Shown piece by piece: positions 1 to 8,639 of a stretch of 14,250 nt of DNA. Both the position numbers and the translations under genes were made by a program. The stretch comes from CAIODY01 sp041192505 (GTDB lineage: Bacteria > Bacteroidota > Bacteroidia > Chitinophagales > CAIODY01), in NCBI GenBank assembly GCA_041192505.1, contig JBEEMV010000263.1, positions 1-14,250 on the forward strand. The letters run 5' to 3'. The notes beneath the pieces are model-generated. The model worked only from the letters and a program-made list of their open reading frames with translations, was not told where the DNA came from and did no database searches. Positions within the stretch are counted from its first letter, which is position 1, and every line of letters starts with the position of its first letter.

Positions 1-3000
1 GTATATTATAATATGGTTGATACATTGCGCCCTAATACTTATTGCGGACAAAACGATACATGGGGTGGTGCTACATTACAACCCAGCACTTATCAAAATT
101 ATTGTAACACCGTTACCTACAATATTCCGCAAGGCACAGGCGGTAGTGTAGGCTTTACTATTTTTGGAATGACGTATGCCAATAATTTAGTGCCAACCGA
201 TGCAAAAGCTGGCAACAGCTACACATTTTCGCAAGAAAATTTTAGCTTAATTTCTCTTTCAGATTTTACTGCAAACGATAGAGGCATTGCATCATTAGTT
301 TTAAAATTTGATAATGGTTTATCATGGAATGGAAATTTATCGCAAGTAGGATTTACAGGCCCAACAGGCGCTACATGGAATCCTTATAAATATTATCAGC
401 ATAATGATACAGTAGTTTTTTATTGGAGAGTGGGGCAGATACCACAAATTTTTGCTAACACTACACCATCATTTTCATTTAAAGTAAATGCAAGTTGTGC
501 AGGTGTTTCAGGCGGAACAAAATTTGTGTTTTATGGTTGGAATTTAAATACAGATTCAACTTGCATTGGCAATAATATTTTTCATTTAAGATGTGGTAGT
601 ATGAATACCAGTTTGCATTGCGCTGTGCCTTGCCCAACGGGTGGTTTGGCTTTTGAAGATTTTAAAATACAACGTATAAATTTTGGTAAAGGCGATACTA
701 ATAATAATGGTTTGCCTGATGGCAATATTGATTTGAATAAAATAAAAACCGAACGTTACATGTTTGGCGATACCATTTTGATGAATTATATAGGGCAAAT
801 TAAATTGGGCACTATTACAAGTTTTAGTAATGGATATGCTAAATCATCATTTAATGGCAATAGTGGTTTTATGCCTGTAAGTGCTGTGGTTACTATCATT
901 GATTCTGCTACACATGTAAAACATGTTGTAAATAATGTTCCTGTTTCATTTAGTAATCCATTAGTATCGGGCTTTAGTTATAAAAATTTTAGTATCGATT
1001 TTTCACCAGTTTCTCTTCGTCCGTTTGGGTTATCAAACAGCTATCAATTTAAACAAGGCGATAGCATTTTAATTAATGTAAAATTAAGATGTACTTATAA
1101 TCCTGGTCAGGCTACAAATGCCATTGCTGAATCAAATGAATTTTTTATTTCCACCATTCCTAACCCAACATTATCAGCACAAAAATATCAGTGCGATGGT
1201 TTTTCGGGTTTATTAACTGCTTATGGTATTCGTACTTATGGCCCATCATGTGGTACTTGTAATGCAACTACAGTAAACAGTTGCGGCATTACTACAGTTA
1301 CGGGTTCGTTCTTTTGTGCAGTAGGTGGCGGCAGTACAAATTTTGATGGTGGTAATGCATTTCCATTTGAATATCGCCCTTGGGCTTATCAAAAATCAAT
1401 ATTATATAAATTGCCTGTTGGCTACGATTTTGTAGCAGGCTTTGGTAATTTCTTTTATACAGGTGGTTCGGGTGTTACTACAAATTATAATAATGTACCA
1501 TTACCAACACCAATCAGAGTAGGAGATACTTTAATTTTTAATCTTTCATCATTATACACCTTTAATGGTGGTACATTGCCAATAAGCGATGATGGTTGGA
1601 GAGGCAATTATAACTTAGTATTACAACCCACTTGCGAAGTGCCAAACGGACAAACGCAATTGAATAATTGGTTAAGTGAATTTCATTTTACAAAGGCAAC
1701 TATTGATACTTCAATTTGGGGTTGGAGTGATAATTTGTTAGGCAATTATGGTTTGTTTGGAAGTGTAAAAAGTATTCATGGCCCATTAGAAAATTATGGT
1801 AGTAGTATTACTTATTTGCAACCTGTTGTAAAATTAAATTCAACATTTTTAATTACTGATGCATTAACCAATCCAGTTGATATTGATTTTACTATTGCCA
1901 ATCAATCGGGTACATCAAATGCTGATAGCGTATGGGTTTCGGCGCAAGAATTACCAACAGGTATGGTAATTAACAGCATTACCGAATTATCATCAAACAA
2001 TAAATTAACCAAGAAAAATGACATTTATAAAGTAGGAAATATTGCTACAAATGGCATTAAAAGTTTTAGAGTAAATGTAACTTTTCAATCGTGTAATATT
2101 GATAGTTTTAAATTATTTACAGGTTGGAATTGTTCAAAATATCCAACCACATTTGCTACTAAAAAATGTATGAGTGATTCTATCACTTTAAAAATATTTC
2201 CTAAACAAGCCGAGTTGCAATTAGTGGCTATCAATAATAAAACAACTAACGGCTTATGCGAAACTGATACTTTTTTTGTTGATGTTTTGAATCCTCAAAT
2301 TGCAAATGCAAAAAATGTAAAAGTGTATTTAAAACTTCCGCAAGGAATGAATTTTGTAAATGGTTCGGCTCGATTTAGTTATCCATTAAATGCAGCATAC
2401 GTACCCATTGCCGATCCTGTGGCTGTAAGCGGACAATACAATCAATATAGTTTTACCATTAATAATTCGATAAATGCATTAATAGATTCAATTGGTTTAC
2501 CAGGTTTGGCAAGTGCACCTATCAATAATCATTTTAAAATTTTATTTGCTGCCAGTACCGATTGTAATTATTTATCGGGCAGTACAGTTAGCTTTAATAC
2601 AACGGCGCAATCGCCTTGTGGTACCGATGTAAACAAATTTATTACGCCAGCCAGTGCATTAAATATTACAGGCGTATCAAAACCTTACGATACAAAAATT
2701 ACTTTCACTTCGCCCAATGGATATAACTCTTGTAGATTATCAAACGTAAATCCTATTTCGATTAAAGTAAATAATATTGGCACTAACGCAACAGGTGTAG
2801 GCGATAAATTTTATTTTGATGCACCACTTGGAAGTAGTTATGGGGCAGGTTCGTTTGTAAGCGTTCATAATGCGCCAACAGTAGGCACACCAACAGTTTC
2901 AAATGTATATGGCATTACACGATTTGAATGGACAATGCCATCGGGTGTAGTTGCTGGCGATTCATTAGAGTGGAATTTTAATTTAATTTTAGCTGCTAAT

Positions 3001-6000
3001 TTACCTTGCGGATTTTTTACTTTATCAGCAAAAACAATTGCACCATCGCCGCCATTATTTTGTGCATCGTTGCCATTGCCAAATCAAACATGTACTATTT
3101 ATAGTTTAACTGGTGTTAGAGATTCATTAATCGAAAATGTATTTCCTGATATTCGATTTACAAATTTAACTGCCACATCAAAACCAAATTGTTTAGGCAA
3201 TTCGGAAATGGTACATTTTAATGCAACAGTATTAAACACAAGTACTACAGCTATTTTGGGCGGTACAAGTTTTGGTATAAAAATTTATGCTGATAAAGAT
3301 GGCAACAATATTATTACATCAGTTGATAGTTTAATTGGTAGCAGTTATTCAACATCTGGATTAGGATATTATCAAACATTATCAATTGCCGATTCGGTTG
3401 AATTGCCTGCTGGTTTTGCTTGTAAAATAATTGCCGCTTTCGATACTACTAATTTATGTTTATGCTCGGGCACATTTACTTTATCTACACCAATATTTTT
3501 ACAAAATGCAGGTGCATTTAAATCTGTTTGCGGCGGCTTACCAGTGCAAATAGGCGATTGTAGCATTGGTGCTTATACTTATCAATGGTCGCCAATTGGT
3601 GGTTTGAACAATGCTAATCTTCCAAACCCAATTGCTACTATTCAAAATAATACAGCATCTCCTGTTCAGTATTTATATTATGTGGCTACCAATCGTGGCA
3701 ACAATTGTATTAATATCGATTCGATGGTAATTACTGTAAATCCTTCATCAGTAAGTGCTGGCGCTGATATAAGCACTTGTAAAGGCACAGTAAAAACGTT
3801 GCAAGGCACAAGTCCAATTATTGGCGAAACATATAGTTGGTTGCCATCTTCATCATTGAATAATTCTTTAATTGCTACACCAATTGTAAATACTGATACA
3901 TCGGGCATTCGTACTTATATTATTACGGGTACATCGCCCATTGGTTGTGTAGCTACCGATACTATGAACTTTGTAATTCATGCTTTACCAAATTTAATTT
4001 TATCTACTGCATCCGATTCAATTTGTAATAATCAAACGGCATTAATTACACCATCGGGTTATGGAAACATTACTTCCATGGCTTGGTTTAATCAAGGTAC
4101 AAGCTTTAGTAATACCGTAGGTTCGGTTTTAGTAACACCAGCCGCATCCGATGAAACCTATATTGTACAAGTGATTGATTCAAATACTTGTGCTGCTTTT
4201 GATACTGTAAAAATTCATACCAATCAATTGCCAATTGCTTCAGGATTTACCACCAACACAAATGAAGATGTAATTATTTTTAATCAAAATTTATATAATG
4301 GTGCATCCGACCCTGAAAGCGATTCGATGGTTTTATCAATTGTTACAATACCAAATCATGGTGTAATTGCACAATCAGGAAATGGAATTTATAGTTATCA
4401 GCCTAATGCAAATTATAACGGATCAGATACAGTGGTGTATGCCATTTGTAATACAAAATGTGCAAGCGATTGTGTTACCAATAATTGGATTATAAACGTG
4501 ATACCAGTAACTGATGGACCAACAGCTGTAAAAGATAATGACTCAACAGGCGTTGCAATACCAGTTGCAATAAGTGTTTTAAATAATGATTCGGATGTGG
4601 ATGGATTAGCATTTAGTATTTCAACAGCTACCAATGGTACAAACGGCACAACAGTAGTAAATGCAAATGGTACCATTACTTACACACCCAATAGTACTTT
4701 CTTTGGCATCGATTCATTTCAATATACTATTTGTGATATAAATGGAATTTTATGTTCAACTGCTAAGGTGTTTGTAAAAGTTTCATCGGGCAATAATGCA
4801 CCAATTGCTGGCAGAGATACAGCAACAGTTTTTATTAACGGAGCCATAAATATTTCGGTATTAAATAATGATTCAGACCCTAATAGCAATCCAATAAATA
4901 TTACATCAATTGGCAATCCTATTTTTGGTTTTGTATCATTAAATGGTAATCAAATTAATTATCAATCGTTGCCAGGTTTTTATGGTGTAGATTCATTTCA
5001 ATATACCATTTGCGATACATCAGTTGTTCCACCATTTCATTTGTGTAGCACTACTTGGGTAGTTGTAAATATTGTAGCACCACTTATTGCTAATTATAAT
5101 GCAGCTACAGTAAATGAAGATGCAACAGCCACCATAAATGTATTGGCTAATGATAGCATTTTATCTGGCGAAACAGTAACTATTTTTATCACACAAAATC
5201 CTGCACATGGTACTTTATCAATCAACACAAATAATACGATTGATTATATTCCTGATGCCGATTATAATGGTGCTGATTATTTTATTTACAACATCTGTTA
5301 CAATAATATTTTTGGTATTTGTGATACCGCTATTGTAAATTTAAATGTATTACCAATCAATGATAAACCAGTAGCAGCCAACGATTTAAAAACAACTGCT
5401 TTAAATACCACCACACAAATTGCTGTATTAAATAATGATATGGATAAGGATACTACAAACGCTGCTCCGCAAGGCATGACGTTAACGGTATCATTGCCAA
5501 CATCGTTACAACAGCCATTGCATGGTTCTATTTTAGTAGCAGGAAATATTGTTACCTATCAACCTAATAATGGATTTATTGGTGTAGATAGTTTTGAATA
5601 TAAAATTTGTGATAATGGTACACCAACTTTATGCGATACCGCAAAAGTGTTTATAGCCGTGGCTTCTAATGTACCAACAGCAAGATATGATGTAGATACA
5701 TTAATCGAAAATTCATTTGATACCATTTTTGTTTTAGTAAATGATAGTGCTTATGGCAATATAGTTTCCAGTTTTGTAAGTACAAATCCATTGCATGGTA
5801 CGGTATTGCAATTTGCAAATGGCTCAATAAAATATGTACCCAATCCACACTTTAGCGGCGATGATTATTTCACTTATACTTATTGTTCGGCAGGTACAAA
5901 TATTTGCGATACAGCTATTGTATTAATTCATGTTTTAGGAATTAATGATAAACCAATTGCACACGATGATGTAATTGCCATTCCAGCATCGGGCATGGCT

Positions 6001-7581
6001 GGTACAAGTGTTCAAGCAGTTACGATTAATGATCAAGATGATGATTCGAACATATTGCCCGAAGGAAATATTTCAACTGCAACCATTAGTACCAATGCTG
6101 GTATTGCAGCACCAAAGCATGGTATAGCATCATTAAATGCAAATGGCAAATTTACTTATACGCCGTTTATTGGCTTTAGTGCTTTAGGTTTGGTTGATTC
6201 ATTTCAATATATTATTTGTGATAATGGTGTACCAAATTTATGCGATACAGCTTGGGTAAAAATATTTGTTGGTGCTTGTACATTGCATGCCGATGCAGGT
6301 TTGAATCAAAGTGTATGCACAGGTAATTCAATAAATATTGGTGGTTCGCCAGTTACAGCATCTGGTGGTTCGGGCGTTTATACTTATAATTGGATTTCAT
6401 CAACCATCAATGATACGGTGGCTAATGTGGCTAATCCATTAGTTACACCAAAAATAAATACGGTGTATTATGTTACTGTAACCGATGGTACTGGCTGCTT
6501 TTCAACCGATAGCGTAATTTTAACTATTCAGCAAGCGGCTGTAATTGTATTTAATCTCGATTCGATATTTTGTAATAATGGTGCTTTAATTATGCTTACT
6601 GCTACACCAACAGGCGGCGTATTTAGTGGTAATGGATTGCAAACTATTGCAGGCACAACGTATCTTAATCCAGCTAATTTAACAGTAAATAATGCTGAAA
6701 CAATTACCTACACTTATACATCGGGTGGTTGTACAAATTCGGCTTCGCATAGCACAAAAGTTATTCAATCGCCAATTGCAAATAATGATACCATTGATTT
6801 TTATAATTCAAATGCAGTATCGGTTGATGTGTTAGGTAATGATATTTATTTGTCAGGTTTACAATCATATATTGATATAACATCATTCACACAAAATGCA
6901 TCAGTAGCTGTTGCAAATAATCAAATTGTATATCAAGCCAATGCAGGATTTATTGGTTGGGATTCGGTAGGATATATTTTGTATGATACATCTACAGCAA
7001 AATCTTGTGGCGATGCAGCCATGATGTACATCCGTGTAAACCCAATTGCAGTAAGCGATTCATTTGGTTTTGCAAAAGCAATTGAATGTGGTATAAATAA
7101 TTATTCGGTTATCACAAATGATTATGTAGGCACTAATTTAGCATCTGTAAACTTAGAAGAATTAACAGTAAATGGTGTTATCGAAAAACAAACTAACACC
7201 ATTAATTACACACCAAATGTAGGATTTACGGGCATCGACTCGGCTGTGTATTCAATCGTTGTAAATGGAATGTATGCCAAAGCAAAAATTTATTTTAATA
7301 TAGATTGTAAAGCCGAATGCAAATTTGCCGAAGGTATGTCGCCAAATGATGATGGTAAAAATGATGTATTTAAAATTGATTGTGCATTGAATTATCCAAA
7401 CAATGAAATTGTAATTTTTAATCGTTGGGGCAATGAAGTGTATTCATCAAAACCATATAAAAATGATTGGAAAGGAACGTATCAAAATGCACAATTGCCC
7501 GATGGTACATACTATTATATTTTCAAATTTAATGATGATAAACATAAGGATAAACAAGGCTACATTGTCATTCATAAATAA
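1..7581 (+). CDS. Giant multidomain surface protein with T9SS type B C-terminal sorting domain (5'-partial)
   Basis: The frame is open from base 1 and no signal peptide is visible, so the true start lies upstream; 2526 residues are seen. The first third is Ser/Thr/Asn-rich beta-type sequence that I cannot assign. DUF11-like segments follow at about bases 1858-3525 (pattern NAKNVKVYLKLPQGMNFVNG), then three PKD/Ig-like segments (3526-4230), seven consecutive 92-110-residue cadherin-like/Big_9-type repeats (4231-6273), two more PKD-like segments (6274-6771) and two degenerate repeats (6772-7308). The end (about 7312-7581) is the gliding-motility-associated type B sorting domain, with SPNDDGKNDVFKI, IFNRWGNEVY, DWKG and LPDGTYYYI. 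Such proteins cross the outer membrane by the type IX system and act at the cell surface; SprB of Flavobacterium johnsoniae is the model. A role as adhesin or gliding/attachment filament is inference. The adjacent PorP/SprF gene is the expected export partner. Confidence 0.93.
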   Translation, partial: VYYNMVDTLRPNTYCGQNDTWGGATLQPSTYQNYCNTVTYNIPQGTGGSVGFTIFGMTYANNLVPTDAKAGNSYTFSQENFSLISLSDFTANDRGIASLVLKFDNGLSWNGNLSQVGFTGPTGATWNPYKYYQHNDTVVFYWRVGQIPQIFANTTPSFSFKVNASCAGVSGGTKFVFYGWNLNTDSTCIGNNIFHLRCGSMNTSLHCAVPCPTGGLAFEDFKIQRINFGKGDTNNNGLPDGNIDLNKIKTERYMFGDTILMNYIGQIKLGTITSFSNGYAKSSFNGNSGFMPVSAVVTIIDSATHVKHVVNNVPVSFSNPLVSGFSYKNFSIDFSPVSLRPFGLSNSYQFKQGDSILINVKLRCTYNPGQATNAIAESNEFFISTIPNPTLSAQKYQCDGFSGLLTAYGIRTYGPSCGTCNATTVNSCGITTVTGSFFCAVGGGSTNFDGGNAFPFEYRPWAYQKSILYKLPVGYDFVAGFGNFFYTGGSGVTTNYNNVPLPTPIRVGDTLIFNLSSLYTFNGGTLPISDDGWRGNYNLVLQPTCEVPNGQTQLNNWLSEFHFTKATIDTSIWGWSDNLLGNYGLFGSVKSIHGPLENYGSSITYLQPVVKLNSTFLITDALTNPVDIDFTIANQSGTSNADSVWVSAQELPTGMVINSITELSSNNKLTKKNDIYKVGNIATNGIKSFRVNVTFQSCNIDSFKLFTGWNCSKYPTTFATKKCMSDSITLKIFPKQAELQLVAINNKTTNGLCETDTFFVDVLNPQIANAKNVKVYLKLPQGMNFVNGSARFSYPLNAAYVPIADPVAVSGQYNQYSFTINNSINALIDSIGLPGLASAPINNHFKILFAASTDCNYLSGSTVSFNTTAQSPCGTDVNKFITPASALNITGVSKPYDTKITFTSPNGYNSCRLSNVNPISIKVNNIGTNATGVGDKFYFDAPLGSSYGAGSFVSVHNAPTVGTPTVSNVYGITRFEWTMPSGVVAGDSLEWNFNLILAANLPCGFFTLSAKTIAPSPPLFCASLPLPNQTCTIYSLTGVRDSLIENVFPDIRFTNLTATSKPNCLGNSEMVHFNATVLNTSTTAILGGTSFGIKIYADKDGNNIITSVDSLIGSSYSTSGLGYYQTLSIADSVELPAGFACKIIAAFDTTNLCLCSGTFTLSTPIFLQNAGAFKSVCGGLPVQIGDCSIGAYTYQWSPIGGLNNANLPNPIATIQNNTASPVQYLYYVATNRGNNCINIDSMVITVNPSSVSAGADISTCKGTVKTLQGTSPIIGETYSWLPSSSLNNSLIATPIVNTDTSGIRTYIITGTSPIGCVATDTMNFVIHALPNLILSTASDSICNNQTALITPSGYGNITSMAWFNQGTSFSNTVGSVLVTPAASDETYIVQVIDSNTCAAFDTVKIHTNQLPIASGFTTNTNEDVIIFNQNLYNGASDPESDSMVLSIVTIPNHGVIAQSGNGIYSYQPNANYNGSDTVVYAICNTKCASDCVTNNWIINVIPVTDGPTAVKDNDSTGVAIPVAISVLNNDSDVDGLAFSISTATNGTNGTTVVNANGTITYTPNSTFFGIDSFQYTICDINGILCSTAKVFVKVSSGNNAPIAGRDTATVFINGAINISVLNNDSDPNSNPINITSIGNPIFGFVSLNGNQINYQSLPGFYGVDSFQYTICDTSVVPPFHLCSTTWVVVNIVAPLIANYNAATVNEDATATINVLANDSILSGETVTIFITQNPAHGTLSINTNNTIDYIPDADYNGADYFIYNICYNNIFGICDTAIVNLNVLPINDKPVAANDLKTTALNTTTQIAVLNNDMDKDTTNAAPQGMTLTVSLPTSLQQPLHGSILVAGNIVTYQPNNGFIGVDSFEYKICDNGTPTLCDTAKVFIAVASNVPTARYDVDTLIENSFDTIFVLVNDSAYGNIVSSFVSTNPLHGTVLQFANGSIKYVPNPHFSGDDYFTYTYCSAGTNICDTAIVLIHVLGINDKPIAHDDVIAIPASGMAGTSVQAVTINDQDDDSNILPEGNISTATISTNAGIAAPKHGIASLNANGKFTYTPFIGFSALGLVDSFQYIICDNGVPNLCDTAWVKIFVGACTLHADAGLNQSVCTGNSINIGGSPVTASGGSGVYTYNWISSTINDTVANVANPLVTPKINTVYYVTVTDGTGCFSTDSVILTIQQAAVIVFNLDSIFCNNGALIMLTATPTGGVFSGNGLQTIAGTTYLNPANLTVNNAETITYTYTSGGCTNSASHSTKVIQSPIANNDTIDFYNSNAVSVDVLGNDIYLSGLQSYIDITSFTQNASVAVANNQIVYQANAGFIGWDSVGYILYDTSTAKSCGDAAMMYIRVNPIAVSDSFGFAKAIECGINNYSVITNDYVGTNLASVNLEELTVNGVIEKQTNTINYTPNVGFTGIDSAVYSIVVNGMYAKAKIYFNIDCKAECKFAEGMSPNDDGKNDVFKIDCALNYPNNEIVIFNRWGNEVYSSKPYKNDWKGTYQNAQLPDGTYYYIFKFNDDKHKDKQGYIVIHK
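4231..6273 (+). repeat. Seven tandem cadherin-like (Big_9-type) protein repeats inside the giant gene
   Basis: Repeat units begin at about 4231, 4510, 4789, 5077, 5359, 5668 and 5944, each 92-110 codons long. Each unit has an entry P-x-A/A-x-x-D segment, a V-L-N-N-D-type strand, an HG or NG turn, a tyrosine-rich Y-x-P-N strand, G-x-D-S-F-x-Y, then C-D...L-C-D-T-A and a final hydrophobic strand. At DNA level the D-S-F-Q-Y core is nearly identical in units 2, 3 and 7 (4711-4740, 4990-5016, 6196-6222), so the units arose by duplication and have since diverged. Units 1, 2, 3, 5 and 7 carry acidic loops (for example NNDSDVDG) of the kind that bind calcium in cadherin-like domains. Two degenerate units follow at 6772-7047 and 7048-7308. 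Confidence 0.85.
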
Positions 7582-7631
7582 GCCATCATCATCATAAACA
7601 GATAAATTTTTTAACAGAAAAATATTTAAAA

Positions 7632-8588
7632 ATGAAAAAAATAATTTTCGTTTTAGTTGGTATCACATTAAGTGCTACAAAATTATTTGCACAGCAAGAT
7701 CCACAATACACCATGTATATGTGGAATCAACTTTCGGTAAACCCAGCCTATGCTGGCAGCCGTGAATGTTTGAGTGCCACTGCATTGTATCGTACACAAT
7801 GGGTAAAGCTGGATGGTTCGCCACGAACAATAAATGTAGGCATTCATTCGCCTTTACGAAACGAACGAGTAGGCTTAGGATTTAACATCACTGGTGATCA
7901 ATTAGGCATCAGTAGTTTTACCAATATTTCGGGCAGTTATGCCTATCGTTTTCCTGTAAATCAAGTGGGCAAATTATCTATTGGTTTGCAAGCTACGGTT
8001 ACTACTATCAGTCATAAATTTAATGAACTTACTGTGTTTGATGCTGGCGATGAAAATTTTACAAATCCTGTAAAGAACTTTACTGTAGCCAATTTCGGAA
8101 CGGGTGCATATTATAGCACAGCAAAAAGTTATATCGGATTATCAATACCGCATATTGTAAATAATAGATTGAATGAAAAAACAAATGGCACAGTTTCAAC
8201 AGCTACTTCAAAACAATTTCGTCATCTATTTTTAATGGCTGGCAGAGTATTTAGTTTATCAGATTTAGTGAAAATAAAACCAAGTGGTATTTTAAAATTT
8301 GTACCAAATGCACCAGCCGAAATTGATGGCAATGTAAGTTTTATTTTATCCGATGCTTTATGGCTTGGTGCTTCATACCGAAGCAATTTTAGTAAAATTT
8401 CAATTAATAAAATTGAAAGTATTGATCTGATGGCAATTTATGAAATCAACCACACCATGCGCTTGGGCTTTGCTTACGATATTACTTTATCTAAATTAAA
8501 AAATTATAATAATGGTACTTACGAATTAATGTTGGGCTATGATTTTAGTCAGCAAAACAGAAAAATAGCTACACCACGATATTTTTAA
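7632..8588 (+). CDS. PorP/SprF family type IX secretion system outer-membrane protein
   Basis: This 318-residue protein has a signal peptide (residues 1-20, cleavage after LFA) followed at once by the family signature Q-D-P-Q-Y-T-M-Y-M-W-N-Q and V-N-P-A-Y-A-G-S. The rest alternates beta strands, with R-T-Q-W-V-K, L-R-N-E-R-V-G-L-G-F and a C-terminal L-M-L-G-Y-D-F strand, as expected for an outer-membrane barrel. SprF of F. johnsoniae is needed for secretion of the neighbouring SprB adhesin, and paralogues commonly sit directly downstream of genes with type B sorting domains. Here it starts 50 bp after such a gene. I therefore infer that it is the dedicated partner of that protein, not the core PorP of the main machinery. 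The ATG is preceded by an A-rich leader and no Shine-Dalgarno site, normal for Bacteroidota. Length is usual for the family. Confidence 0.92.
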   Translation: MKKIIFVLVGITLSATKLFAQQDPQYTMYMWNQLSVNPAYAGSRECLSATALYRTQWVKLDGSPRTINVGIHSPLRNERVGLGFNITGDQLGISSFTNISGSYAYRFPVNQVGKLSIGLQATVTTISHKFNELTVFDAGDENFTNPVKNFTVANFGTGAYYSTAKSYIGLSIPHIVNNRLNEKTNGTVSTATSKQFRHLFLMAGRVFSLSDLVKIKPSGILKFVPNAPAEIDGNVSFILSDALWLGASYRSNFSKISINKIESIDLMAIYEINHTMRLGFAYDITLSKLKNYNNGTYELMLGYDFSQQNRKIATPRYF

Positions 8589-8639
8589 TCAATAGAATAA
8601 ATTTTAATTAAAATAATAGCATCAGTTTAAATATACATT

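Noticed and set aside
586..798. Minus-strand open frames inside the giant gene (this one and similar ones up to 5848)
   Set aside because: All are short antisense frames in a gene with strong coding signal on the plus strand. None has a recognisable domain, signal peptide or spacing suited to a gene.
7584..7595. Four tandem CAT triplets after the stop codon of the giant gene
   Set aside because: It is too short to be a meaningful microsatellite and lies outside coding sequence.
8601..8614. Perfect 14-bp palindrome attttaattaaaat between the PorP/SprF and OmpA genes
   Set aside because: It is made only of A and T in a very AT-rich spacer, where such palindromes arise easily. It shows no terminator tail and no known operator pattern.
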